Shown piece after piece: positions 23,998-32,193 of a stretch of 33,259 nt of DNA. Source of the stretch: Paludibacterium sp. (GTDB lineage: Bacteria; Pseudomonadota; Gammaproteobacteria; Burkholderiales; Chromobacteriaceae); NCBI RefSeq assembly GCF_019232825.1, contig NZ_JAFAND010000140.1, forward strand, positions 1 through 33,259. The letters run 5' to 3'. The stretch's first letter is position 1. Each line of letters starts with the position of its first letter. The notes under the pieces were generated by a model. It was not told where the DNA came from. It did not search any database and was given only the letters and a program-made list of their open reading frames with translations. Position numbers and translations under genes: made by a program.

Positions 23998-25170
23998 ATG
24001 AATGTCCATCGAGATTCCCCTCAACAGATGCCGGCAGCGCTCGAACGGCTCAGACAACGCATCGACGATTGTCTGGCCGCCGCGATCGCCGAGCAGGAGC
24101 AATGCGGCCCGGAACGCGATCATCCGCTGATCGGCCGCGTCTACCGCTGGCTGCGGCACTACCTCGATTGCGACGGCAAGCGCATGCACGGCATCGCCGT
24201 GCTGCTGGCGCACCGCGCCTGCGACGGCGACGAGGCCGCCATCGAGCCGGTGGCGGCGGCGCTGCAGCTGTATCACCACCACACGCTGGTGCATGACGAC
24301 ATCTACGACGAGGACAGCGCGCGTCGCGGCTGGCCGACCGTGCACCAAGCATTCGCCGATTGGTTCGGCGCGCGGCCCGGCGGCGCGGCCGGCGCCGGAC
24401 GGGTGTTCGTCAACGGGCGCATGCGCCGCGGCGTCATTACCGCCTTTGCCTACGGCAAGGTCTGCCGGGCGCTGGCCGGCCGCTTGCTGCTCGGCAGCCG
24501 TTTTGACGCCGGCGCGCTGCTGGACGTGGCGCGCGCGCTGGAAGCGCACGAACTGTTCGACAATGCGGCGCAGCTGAAGGACGTGTTCCACGAAGGAGGC
24601 GCCATGCCGGCGCCCGAGGCCTGCCTCGACAACGCCCGGCTCAAGACCGGCCGGCTGTTCGAGCTATGCGCCTATGCCGGCGCGCGGCTGGCGGGCGCCG
24701 GTGTCGGCCGCCAGCAGGCGCTGGCGCGTTGGGCGGGATCGTCGGCGCTGGCCTACCAGCTGCAAGACGACTTGGCGGATCTGGACGCGGCCAGCGAAAA
24801 GGGGCAGGGCCGCGGCGTCGCCAGCGATCTGTTGCACTGCAAGCCGACCTATCTGTACGCGCTGGCCAAAATGCTGGCCGAGGGCGCCGACCGCGACGCG
24901 CTGTTCGCCTGGCAAGCCGGCAACCCGTCGGCGCTGGCGCACGGCGACATCATCGCCATCTTGCATCGCTGCGGCGCGGTCGAGGCATGCCGCGCCGAGG
25001 TGGCTCGCCACATCGAAGCGGCCAACGCGGCACTGATGTCGGCCCAGCCGGCGTTGCGTCCGGAATGGCTGTCGCTGCTTAGCCAGTTTTCCGCCTATTT
25101 CGTTTCGCGCGCCTACTGGCACCGGCCGCTGAGCCAAGGCGCGCGGCCGGTCTCGGCCCTGTTGGCCTGA
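23998..25170 (+). CDS. Isoprenyl diphosphate synthase (trans-polyprenyl family), complete motifs
   Basis: The 390-residue enzyme has both metal-binding aspartate motifs: DDIYD at 100-104 followed by RRG, and DDLAD at 257-261. It also has the substrate-binding GKR at 60-62, where RP of the usual GGKRLRP is replaced by MH. It should condense an allylic diphosphate with isopentenyl diphosphate. It is longer than usual (about 300-330), with an insert rich in Gly/Ala at about 125-140. The ATG at 23998 lies 11-12 nt after GGAGG, a rather long spacing. It is the first of three family members in this operon. The chain length cannot be read reliably from sequence. Confidence 0.88.
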   Translation: MNVHRDSPQQMPAALERLRQRIDDCLAAAIAEQEQCGPERDHPLIGRVYRWLRHYLDCDGKRMHGIAVLLAHRACDGDEAAIEPVAAALQLYHHHTLVHDDIYDEDSARRGWPTVHQAFADWFGARPGGAAGAGRVFVNGRMRRGVITAFAYGKVCRALAGRLLLGSRFDAGALLDVARALEAHELFDNAAQLKDVFHEGGAMPAPEACLDNARLKTGRLFELCAYAGARLAGAGVGRQQALARWAGSSALAYQLQDDLADLDAASEKGQGRGVASDLLHCKPTYLYALAKMLAEGADRDALFAWQAGNPSALAHGDIIAILHRCGAVEACRAEVARHIEAANAALMSAQPALRPEWLSLLSQFSAYFVSRAYWHRPLSQGARPVSALLA

Positions 25171-25182
25171 CGAGGAACCGCC

Positions 25183-25962
25183 ATGTCCGACGCATTATTT
25201 TCTCCGCTGATTTTCGATCTGCATGGCGTGCTGCTCGGCCGCGCCGAACCGCCCGGCCATCTGCCGGCCGGCGAGGTGCTGGCGCAATTGCGCGCGGCCG
25301 GCCATGCGTTGCGTTTTTTGACCAATGCCAGCAGCGCCAGCCGGCGCGACGTGGCCGCGCAACTGGCCGAAGCCGGCGTCGAGGCCGCCGTGGACGAGGT
25401 GTACACCGCGGCCATGACGGTGGCGCATTTTCTGCGCGCCGACGGCCGGCCGCGCCGTGTCTATCTGGTCGGCTCGCCGGCGCTGGGCGAGGAGATCGAA
25501 CGGACGTGCGGCGAGTTCGTCTCCTGGGTGGCGCCGGAGGAGGCCGACACCGTGGTGGTCGGCCGCGCGCCCGATTTGGACGAGGACACGTTGCGCCGGC
25601 TGGCGGCCGCGCCACGGCCGCTGCTGGTCGCCACATGCCGCGATGCGGCGTTTGCCGATGGCGCCGGCAGCCATGCCGGCCCGGGACAGACCGTCGTCAG
25701 GGTGGAGCGGGCGCTGGCCACGCAAGCGCTGGTGCTCGGCAAACCCAACCCGTACGTGCTGAGCGAGGTGATGGGCCTGTCGGCCATGCAACGGGCAAGC
25801 AGCGTGGTGATCGGCGATTCGCCGCGGCAGGACGTGGCGCTGGCGCACCTTGCCGGCACGCGCTCGGTGTTGCTGTCCTCGCCGGGCGCGGCGGCGGCCG
25901 GCCCGGCGCCGGATCATCGCATCGAGGCGCTCGACCAACTGCTTTCCCTACTGTGCAGGTGA
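25183..25962 (+). CDS. HAD-superfamily IIA (NagD-like) phosphatase with altered first motif
   Basis: The 259-residue protein has the four HAD motifs. Motif I is DLHG (Asp12), motif II is TNAS, motif III the lysine in GKPNPY, and motif IV GDSPRQD. NagD-like phosphatases normally have DxDG in motif I, and the second Asp acts as general acid. Here it is His, which could lower or change activity. A cap of the IIA type lies between motifs II and III. A phosphatase in this operon could dephosphorylate the furan or prenyl phosphates. GAGGAA 6 nt upstream supports the start. Confidence 0.85.
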   Translation: MSDALFSPLIFDLHGVLLGRAEPPGHLPAGEVLAQLRAAGHALRFLTNASSASRRDVAAQLAEAGVEAAVDEVYTAAMTVAHFLRADGRPRRVYLVGSPALGEEIERTCGEFVSWVAPEEADTVVVGRAPDLDEDTLRRLAAAPRPLLVATCRDAAFADGAGSHAGPGQTVVRVERALATQALVLGKPNPYVLSEVMGLSAMQRASSVVIGDSPRQDVALAHLAGTRSVLLSSPGAAAAGPAPDHRIEALDQLLSLLCR

Positions 25963-25966
25963 CCGC

Positions 25967-26851
25967 ATGAATCTACGTGCTTTGAGTATCGATACCGCGG
26001 GCTTCATCGCCACCAACCGGCTGCATATCGCGCTGATGCCGGTGGTGATGACCGCTTTCTGGAACCAGGCGCTCGGTTTGCCGCTCGGTTTCGGCTATTA
26101 CCTGATGATCGTGCTGACCACGGCCGGCGGCTATTTCTACAACATCTACACCGACGCCGAGGAAGACAGCGTCAACTACAACCGCCGCTATCGCGTGTTG
26201 GACCGCAATGCCCAGACCCGGGCCCTGATCGCCGTCTGCTTCATCGGCGGCTTCCTGCTATCGCTGTGCGCCGGTTGGCGTTTTGTGCTGTACGGCGGCG
26301 TCGTGCATTGGCTCGGCACGTGCTACAGCCGGCCGCTGCCCTTCCGATACCGGGGCCGGTCGCTGCGCATCAAGGAAATTCCGGTGCTGAAGAATCTGTA
26401 CGCCGGCCTGTTCTGGTCGCTCGCGCTGGTGTTGACCCCTTATCTGTATGCCGGCGCGACGCCCGGGGCGGCCGCCGTGCAGGCCATCGCGCTGAGCTTC
26501 CTGCTCGATTACTTCGTCGAGCTCTTGTGGGATATCCGCGATATGCCGGGCGACGCCAAGGCCGGCTTCAACACGGTGCCGCTCTGGGTGGGCGAGCGGG
26601 CGACCTATGGGCTGCTGGGTCTCGTGCATCTATCGACCTGCGCGCTGATGGCTTGGGGCGCGGTGTCCCGGGTGCTGACGCCGGGCTGCCTGTTGTTCGC
26701 CGTGGTGCATCTGCCCGTCGGGCTGTGGTTTCTCGCCTGGTTCCGGCGCCAGCCGGAAAAGGACTGGGCTTCTCATTGGTACATCTTGTACGGCGGTAGT
26801 CTGTTGGCGGCCGGCATGGTGTGGACGCGTTTTTTGACCCTGGAGAGTTGA
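25967..26851 (+). CDS. UbiA-family membrane prenyltransferase
   Basis: This 294-residue membrane protein has about eight hydrophobic helices. It carries both metal-diphosphate motifs of the family: N59-x3-D63-x3-D67 (NIYTDAEED) and D189-x2-D192-x3-D196 (DIRDMPGD). UbiA enzymes attach a prenyl chain from a prenyl diphosphate to an aromatic ring or other nucleophile. The acceptor is unknown, and in this cluster a furan or an amide-bearing intermediate is possible. Start ATG at 25967 has AGGTGA 6 nt upstream and lies 4 nt after the HAD stop. The isoprenyl synthases on either side probably provide the donor. Confidence 0.9.
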   Translation: MNLRALSIDTAGFIATNRLHIALMPVVMTAFWNQALGLPLGFGYYLMIVLTTAGGYFYNIYTDAEEDSVNYNRRYRVLDRNAQTRALIAVCFIGGFLLSLCAGWRFVLYGGVVHWLGTCYSRPLPFRYRGRSLRIKEIPVLKNLYAGLFWSLALVLTPYLYAGATPGAAAVQAIALSFLLDYFVELLWDIRDMPGDAKAGFNTVPLWVGERATYGLLGLVHLSTCALMAWGAVSRVLTPGCLLFAVVHLPVGLWFLAWFRRQPEKDWASHWYILYGGSLLAAGMVWTRFLTLES

Positions 26852-26855
26852 TGGG

Positions 26856-27785
26856 ATGAGCATGCCATTCAAGGCCGCGCAAGCGTGCGCGACGGCGGCC
26901 CTGCGTCATTACCTGCCGCAGCGGGAGGACATGGACTGGCTGGCCGAGGTGGTCGACCGGCCGCGCTTCGGCTGGGACTGGCCGGCGCTGGAGCAGGGTT
27001 TTTTCGAACCGATGCGCGCCTGGGCGGCGCGCCACGATGCCCGGTTGAAGCCCGTGCTGGCCGGGCTGTTGATCGACGCGCTGGGCGGCGACAAGCGCCG
27101 GCATCCGGCGCTGTTGGCCGCGCTGGAATTCAGCCATCTCGCCTCGTGCATGCTGGACGACGTGCATAACGGCCGCGATTTGGCGGAAAGCCAGGGCGAG
27201 CAGCTGACCATGCCGTTGCCGGTATGGGTCACCGTCGCCTACAACGCGCGCCAACTCGCGCCGGTATTGGTGATGCGGCGTTCTCCCGAACTCGCGCCCG
27301 CCGATCGTTTGCGCCTGGCGCGGCATTACCTGTTTCAGCAACACCTGGGATGCCTGTTCGACATCTGGGGTGTGGAACAGGGGTTGGCGCACGGCTCGCT
27401 GCTCCATTACCTGACGCATTTGAGCAATTACTGCGGCGCGCCCGGCTTTGGGCTCGCGGCGGCGACCGCGGCGGTGGCCGCGGGGCTCGACGACGGCGGC
27501 GTGGCCGAGCTCAGGCAGGCGGGCATCGCGCTGGGGGTGTCGCTGCGGCTTCGGGCACTGGCCGAGGGCGAGGACCGCGCCATTCTGTTCGCCGGCCGGC
27601 GTTCGGTCGAACCCGGCATCCACTGGCGTTTCGCCTGCGACCGGCAGGTGTTGGCCGATAGCGCCAAGCGGCTTGACGATGCCGCCCGTTATGGCGCCGA
27701 GCGGCTGTCGCCCGCGGCCGGCGCCGCCTTGTCCGATTTCCTCGATGCGCTCGCCGCGCCGATTGCCGGAGATAAGTTGTCATGA
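26856..27785 (+). CDS. Degenerate isoprenyl diphosphate synthase homologue
   Basis: The 309-residue all-helical protein looks like the polyprenyl synthetase fold. SHLASCMLDDVHNGRDLAES aligns with the first aspartate-rich region but lacks the usual RRG. At the place of the second aspartate-rich motif the protein reads GVSLRLRALAEGEDRAILFA, with no DDxxD. Condensing activity by itself is therefore doubtful. It may be a regulatory or structural subunit of a hetero-oligomeric synthase with the gene that follows, which it overlaps by 4 nt (ATGA), or an enzyme with other chemistry. ATG at 26856 has GGAG about 10 nt upstream. Confidence 0.75.
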   Translation: MSMPFKAAQACATAALRHYLPQREDMDWLAEVVDRPRFGWDWPALEQGFFEPMRAWAARHDARLKPVLAGLLIDALGGDKRRHPALLAALEFSHLASCMLDDVHNGRDLAESQGEQLTMPLPVWVTVAYNARQLAPVLVMRRSPELAPADRLRLARHYLFQQHLGCLFDIWGVEQGLAHGSLLHYLTHLSNYCGAPGFGLAAATAAVAAGLDDGGVAELRQAGIALGVSLRLRALAEGEDRAILFAGRRSVEPGIHWRFACDRQVLADSAKRLDDAARYGAERLSPAAGAALSDFLDALAAPIAGDKLS

Positions 27786-28897
27786 ACGCAGCCGCCCAAT
27801 ATTGCGACGATTTCCTGGCCGACATGGCCCCCGTGCTGGCCGACCAATACCGGCAGTGGTATCCGTGGTGCCGCGAAACCGTGCTCGCCACCATCGACCG
27901 GCTGGCGAGCAAGCCCTTTTTGGAAGACGCGCTGGGGGTGCCGCTATCGCCCTCGATGTTGCAGGCGGTCCGCGACGCCTGGCTGATCCCCTACCGTGCC
28001 TACCACTTGCGCATCGGCAAGATGCTGCGGCCGTTTCTGGTGTGCAGCGTGATGCAGGCGTTCGAGCGCGATCCGCGTTCGCTGCCGTCGGTGGTGGCCA
28101 TCGCCGAGATCATTCACGCGGCGTCGCTGGTGCTCGACGACGTGGCCGACGATTCGCCGTTGCGCCGCGGTGGCCCGACCGCGCATCGCATGGTCGGCGT
28201 CTGCGTCGCCGGCGCCGCCGGATCGGCCTGGCTCAATGTCTATCTCAAGCTCTTGACCGCCCCGGATGCCGGCCTCGCCCCGGCGCAGGCGCAGTCGCTG
28301 GTCGATCAGATCGCCTGGGAGCACTGGGTCACCGGCATCGGCACCACCATCGACACCACCTGGCCCTGGATCGGCCGGCTGGACGGCACGCCGGCCGAAT
28401 ATCTGCAGTCGGTGGTGCACCGTTCCACCTCGTACACCTACCGGCTGCCGTTGAAGATCGGCGCCATCGCCGCCGGCGCGACGCCCGATCAGGTGGCGCG
28501 GTTCGCCGCGCTGGGCGAGGAGCTGGGCATCGCCTTTCAAATCATCGACGACATCCTCAACGTGCAGCCGGGCGACGACAAGTGGGGCAAGGTGCTGGCC
28601 GAGGACATCACCCAAGGCAAGATCAATCTGCAAGTGCTGTTGGCGTTGGAGCGGCTGCCGTCCCCGGCGCGCGACGAACTGATCGATATCCTGCAAAGCC
28701 GCACCGACGACCCTGGCCGGCTCGGGCGCGCGGTGGCGCTGATGCAGTCGAGCGGCGCCTTCGACGCCGCGCGCGACATTGCCCTGCAGTATGTCGCCAA
28801 TACCCAGACCCTGGTGGCGGAGATGGATTTTCTCAACCCGATCGATCGCGAGCGCTTGGCCGCCTTCGTCGATTATGTGATTCACCGCAGCCGCTAA
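27782..28897 (+). CDS. Isoprenyl diphosphate synthase, second complete copy
   Basis: The 371-residue protein has GKMLRP (79-84), the first aspartate motif DDVADD at 119-124 followed by PLRRG, and a second motif DDILN at 256-260 with the flanking GKVLAEDITQGK segment. The last Asp of the second DDxxD is Asn, a change that is often tolerated. It should make a linear prenyl diphosphate. Its N-terminus is about 60 residues longer than standard. The start overlaps the stop of the degenerate homologue by ATGA, which suggests a working heteromer, though this is inferred. Confidence 0.88.
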   Translation: MNAAAQYCDDFLADMAPVLADQYRQWYPWCRETVLATIDRLASKPFLEDALGVPLSPSMLQAVRDAWLIPYRAYHLRIGKMLRPFLVCSVMQAFERDPRSLPSVVAIAEIIHAASLVLDDVADDSPLRRGGPTAHRMVGVCVAGAAGSAWLNVYLKLLTAPDAGLAPAQAQSLVDQIAWEHWVTGIGTTIDTTWPWIGRLDGTPAEYLQSVVHRSTSYTYRLPLKIGAIAAGATPDQVARFAALGEELGIAFQIIDDILNVQPGDDKWGKVLAEDITQGKINLQVLLALERLPSPARDELIDILQSRTDDPGRLGRAVALMQSSGAFDAARDIALQYVANTQTLVAEMDFLNPIDRERLAAFVDYVIHRSR

Positions 28898-28923
28898 GCG
28901 GCGTGTCTTGGGGGCAAGAACCC

Positions 28924-30132
28924 ATGAATGACAAGTTGAACAGGTTCAATGGCGCGATCTTGATGACCGGCGTGACCGGCGGGCTGGGCAGCGCGCTGCT
29001 GCCGCGCCTGTTGCGCCGCTATCCCCATTGCGAGGTGGTGGCGTTGATCCGCGGCGCGGACGCCAGCGAGGTCAATGCCCGTCTGGCCGAAGCGCTGGAT
29101 TTCGGCGGCCTCGCGCCCGCCGAGCGCGCGCGCGTGTCGGCATGCCGCGCCGATATCGGTCAGCCGCGGTTCGGGTTGGATGCCTCGGTCTGGCACGCGT
29201 TGGCCGAGCGCACCGTGCGGGTGTTCCACCTGGCGGCCAGCGTCGATTTCGGTTTGCCGCTCGCCGCGTCGCGCGCCGCCAATGTCGATAGCACCCGCCA
29301 GGTGCTGGATTTCGCCGATGCCTGCCTGCGCCAAGGCGGCAGCGATTTCCGCCTCAATTACGTCTCCACCGCCTATGTCGCCGGCACGCGGCGCGGCCGG
29401 CTCGGCGAAAACGAGCTCGGCTGCGGTCAAGGGTTCTGCAACGCCTACGAGCAGTCGAAGCTGGAGGCGGAAACGCTGGTGACGCAGGCGCGCGAGCAGC
29501 TGCCGGTCACCATCTACCGCCCGAGCCAGATCATCGGCGAGACCGGCAGCGGCCGCATCCGCAAGTTTTTCGGCTACTACGAGTTCGTGCGCCTGGCCGC
29601 GCGCGACAAGATCCCTCTGCTGGTGGTCAATACCGCCGTGCGGCCCGATTTCGTGCCGACCGACTATGTGTGCGAGGCGATGCTGCATCTGGGCGAATTG
29701 CCCCACGCGCTCGGGCGGACCTATCACCTGACCGCCGGCCTGGCGCGAAGCCCGAATTTCGGGCTGGTGTTCGGCTCGATGTATCAGGAGCTGGCGGCGT
29801 GGCTGCCGCCGGGGCGCGTGCTGGAGACGCCGCGCATGTTGTCGGCGCGCGAGCTGTCGCAACGGGCGACGGCGCAGGAGCTGCAGCGCTTCCGCCGCAG
29901 CCCGGTGAAGTTCTTGCAGCGCACCTATCACTCGTACCTGGAAGAGGAGCGCGACTTCGATTGCGACGCCACCCAGGCCACGCTCGCGGCGGCCGGCATC
30001 GTGTTGCCGGATATCGAGACCGTGCTGCGCCAAAGCACCCGTTATGCGCTGGATGCCCGTTACGGTCGAGCGCACGCCGCGAGAAACGTCGATGAGGTCG
30101 AGGAGCCGAGCGATGCGCCGCAAATTGCTTGA
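28924..30132 (+). CDS. Thioester-reductase-like SDR (NAD_binding_4 family)
   Basis: The 402-residue protein has an extended short-chain dehydrogenase fold. TGVTGGLG near residue 15 binds NADP, HLAASVDFG and YVSTAYVAGT are typical of reductase domains of the Lys2/fatty acyl reductase type, and YEQSK is the YxxxK catalytic pair. Relatives reduce carrier- or CoA-bound acyl thioesters to aldehydes or alcohols, but no carrier protein or NRPS/PKS gene is visible here, so it may act on a free or CoA substrate, or be an epimerase-like tailoring enzyme. The methyltransferase gene starts inside its end (20-nt overlap). Confidence 0.85.
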   Translation: MNDKLNRFNGAILMTGVTGGLGSALLPRLLRRYPHCEVVALIRGADASEVNARLAEALDFGGLAPAERARVSACRADIGQPRFGLDASVWHALAERTVRVFHLAASVDFGLPLAASRAANVDSTRQVLDFADACLRQGGSDFRLNYVSTAYVAGTRRGRLGENELGCGQGFCNAYEQSKLEAETLVTQAREQLPVTIYRPSQIIGETGSGRIRKFFGYYEFVRLAARDKIPLLVVNTAVRPDFVPTDYVCEAMLHLGELPHALGRTYHLTAGLARSPNFGLVFGSMYQELAAWLPPGRVLETPRMLSARELSQRATAQELQRFRRSPVKFLQRTYHSYLEEERDFDCDATQATLAAAGIVLPDIETVLRQSTRYALDARYGRAHAARNVDEVEEPSDAPQIA

Positions 30133-31141
30133 AATTCTACGTTGCCCGCTGTGCCGTGGTCAGTTGCGGCTGATGGGCGAACAGACCTGCGACCCGCGCG
30201 GCGTGCAGGAGGGCGAGCTGGCCTGCCGCGCCTGCCAGCGCCATTACCCGGTGGTGCAGGGCGTGCCGCGGCTGATGCTGCAGGACGGTTTGGTGCCCAA
30301 AAGCCGCTCCGGCTTCACCTATCAATGGAAGAAACGTCAGTTCGGCCGCGCCGAGCGCCGCACCGTGATGTACGGCTACGAAATCGGCAAGTTCATGGAC
30401 TGGTTCGTGGGCGAGTTCACGCCGGGGTTGAGCGGCTGCGCCGACGGCGCTTGGCTGCTGGATGCCGGCTGCGGCAGCGGCGAGAAGGCGAGCGAGCTCG
30501 CGCGCCGTTTTCCGCAGCATCAGGTGGTGGCGATCGATCAGTCCAACGCCATCGCGCGCGCCGCATGGGAAAACCGCGATCTGCCCAACCTGTATTTCGT
30601 CCAGGCCAACGTCTGGTATCCGCCCTTCGCCGAACATAGCCTGCAGTTCGCCATGAGCATTGGCGTACTGCACCACACGCCCGACACCTTGCGCGCGTTT
30701 CGCGCCGTCGGCGCCTTGGTGGCGCCCGGCGGCGACTTCATGACGTGGCTGTACCCGCTACCCGAGGAAGACAGTTTCTGGGCCGGCCTGTACCGTCAGC
30801 GCGACTGCCATTTCCTGCGTCTTGGGCATCGGCTGCCGCATTGGCTGACCATCGCCTTGTGTCATCTGTATGTGACCGCGCTGTTCCCGCTGGTGTTGCG
30901 GTTTTTGAAAGCGCAATACCTGGTGAACAAGGACCGCTTCCCGATTTATCCGGACCGGCCGTCCTTGGCGTCGCTGTATCGCAGCGCGGTGTTTCTGTCG
31001 TTCGACAACGTGATGCCGCCGCATCAATTCCGCCACGGCCGGCGCGAGGTGGCCGCATGGTATCGCGCGCAGGGGTTCGGCGCGGTCAACGACGCCTATC
31101 CGGGGTTTTTCCACGCCGTCCGCGCCATGGCCGCCCCATGA
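30113..31141 (+). CDS. SAM-dependent methyltransferase with Trm112-like zinc N-terminus
   Basis: This 342-residue enzyme begins with a small zinc-ribbon-like unit (Cys11, Cys14, Cys38, Cys41; CPLC and CRAC) resembling Trm112/UPF0434. It is followed by a class I methyltransferase with the SAM loop LLDAGCGSGEKASELARRF and the post-II FAMSIGVLHHTPD. Hydrophobic helices around 245-265 could anchor it at the membrane near the UbiA product. GAGGAG 7 nt upstream fixes the ATG at 30113. The target (O, N or C) is unknown. Confidence 0.87.
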   Translation: MRRKLLEILRCPLCRGQLRLMGEQTCDPRGVQEGELACRACQRHYPVVQGVPRLMLQDGLVPKSRSGFTYQWKKRQFGRAERRTVMYGYEIGKFMDWFVGEFTPGLSGCADGAWLLDAGCGSGEKASELARRFPQHQVVAIDQSNAIARAAWENRDLPNLYFVQANVWYPPFAEHSLQFAMSIGVLHHTPDTLRAFRAVGALVAPGGDFMTWLYPLPEEDSFWAGLYRQRDCHFLRLGHRLPHWLTIALCHLYVTALFPLVLRFLKAQYLVNKDRFPIYPDRPSLASLYRSAVFLSFDNVMPPHQFRHGRREVAAWYRAQGFGAVNDAYPGFFHAVRAMAAP

Positions 31142-32193
31142 GCACGATGCGCGCGGTGGTGTGGGCGGGGCCGCGGCAGCTCAGGCTTGCCGAGGTGGCG
31201 CAGCCTCGGCTCGTCGCGCCGGACGATGCGCTGTTGCGGGTGCGTCATGCCGCGACCTGCGGCACGGACCTGCATATCTACCGTGGCGCGGTGCCGGACT
31301 TCGAGCCGGGAACGGTGATCGGCCATGAGTTTGTCGGCGAGGTGGCGGCGGCGGGCCCGGCGGTCCCCCATCTGCGTCCGGGGCTGCGGGTGCGTTGCAG
31401 CGATTTCGTCGCCTGCGGCCAGTGCGGCGCTTGCCGTCGCGGCGGGTATGCGCAGTGCCTCGGCCGGCGGTTGTTCGGTTTTTCCGGCTTGCAGCCGCGA
31501 CTGGACGGCGGCATGGCCGAGTTCGTGCGCGTGCCCTGGGCCGGTACGGCGCTGACGCCGCTGCCGCCGGACGCGGACGCGCGCGCCGGGCTGCTGGCCG
31601 CCGACGTGCTGCCGACCGCCTTGTCGGCGCTGGCGCGCTTGCAACTTGCGCCGTGGGAGCGCTTGGCGGTGGTCGGCGCCGGCCCGGTGGGTACGTTGAC
31701 CGCTTTCCTGGCCCGGGCGCGCGGTGTGACGCCATTATTGCTGGAGGCGAGCCCGGCGCGGGCGGCCAGGGCGCGCGCCGTGGGGCTCTCGGTGCGAGAG
31801 GTGGCGGCGCGCATGCCTTTGTCGGATAGCGCCGCCGATCTCCTTGGCCGGTTCGATGCCGCGGTCGATGCCGTGGGCGGCGAGCAGGGATTGCGCTCGG
31901 CGTTGGCATTGCTGCGCCCGGGCGGGCGCGCCGCCGGCGTGGGCGTGCAGGCGGGGCCATTTGCCGTGGACTGGGGCGCGTTGATGCAGCGCCAGATCAG
32001 CCTGCATTTCGTCATCGGCGATCCGATCGGCCAGCGAGCCGAGATCGATGCCGCCTTGCCGTCGTGCCGGCCGGTGCTGGACGCCATGTTCCCCGACCGT
32101 TTGCCGCTGGCGGCGGTGCCGGACTATTTCGCCGCCCTGGAACGGCGCGAGCGTTTCAAGGCGGTGGTCGAAATCGCCGAGGAGGGACAATGA
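31138..32193 (+). CDS. Zinc-dependent alcohol dehydrogenase (MDR family)
   Basis: The 351-residue protein has both zinc sites of MDR dehydrogenases. The catalytic site uses Cys41 (TCGTD) with His63 and Glu64 (GHE). The structural site is Cys93, Cys96, Cys99 and Cys107. A Rossmann motif VVGAGPVG near 180 binds NAD(P). It should interconvert an alcohol and an aldehyde or ketone; the furan aldehyde/alcohol produced upstream is one obvious candidate. It overlaps its neighbours by 4 nt on both sides (ATGA). Confidence 0.92.
   Translation: MSTMRAVVWAGPRQLRLAEVAQPRLVAPDDALLRVRHAATCGTDLHIYRGAVPDFEPGTVIGHEFVGEVAAAGPAVPHLRPGLRVRCSDFVACGQCGACRRGGYAQCLGRRLFGFSGLQPRLDGGMAEFVRVPWAGTALTPLPPDADARAGLLAADVLPTALSALARLQLAPWERLAVVGAGPVGTLTAFLARARGVTPLLLEASPARAARARAVGLSVREVAARMPLSDSAADLLGRFDAAVDAVGGEQGLRSALALLRPGGRAAGVGVQAGPFAVDWGALMQRQISLHFVIGDPIGQRAEIDAALPSCRPVLDAMFPDRLPLAAVPDYFAALERRERFKAVVEIAEEGQ

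Noticed and set aside
22308-23999. A 563-codon minus-strand frame opposite the asparagine synthetase.
   Set aside because: It is a high-GC antisense shadow, rich in Arg/Gln/Ala and without domain motifs, while the plus strand carries a complete AsnB protein.
27448-30132. An 894-codon open frame that seems to fuse an upstream region to the thioester reductase.
   Set aside because: The first 490 codons run out of frame through two isoprenyl synthase homologues whose real frames have clear motifs. The reductase starts at the ATG at 28924.
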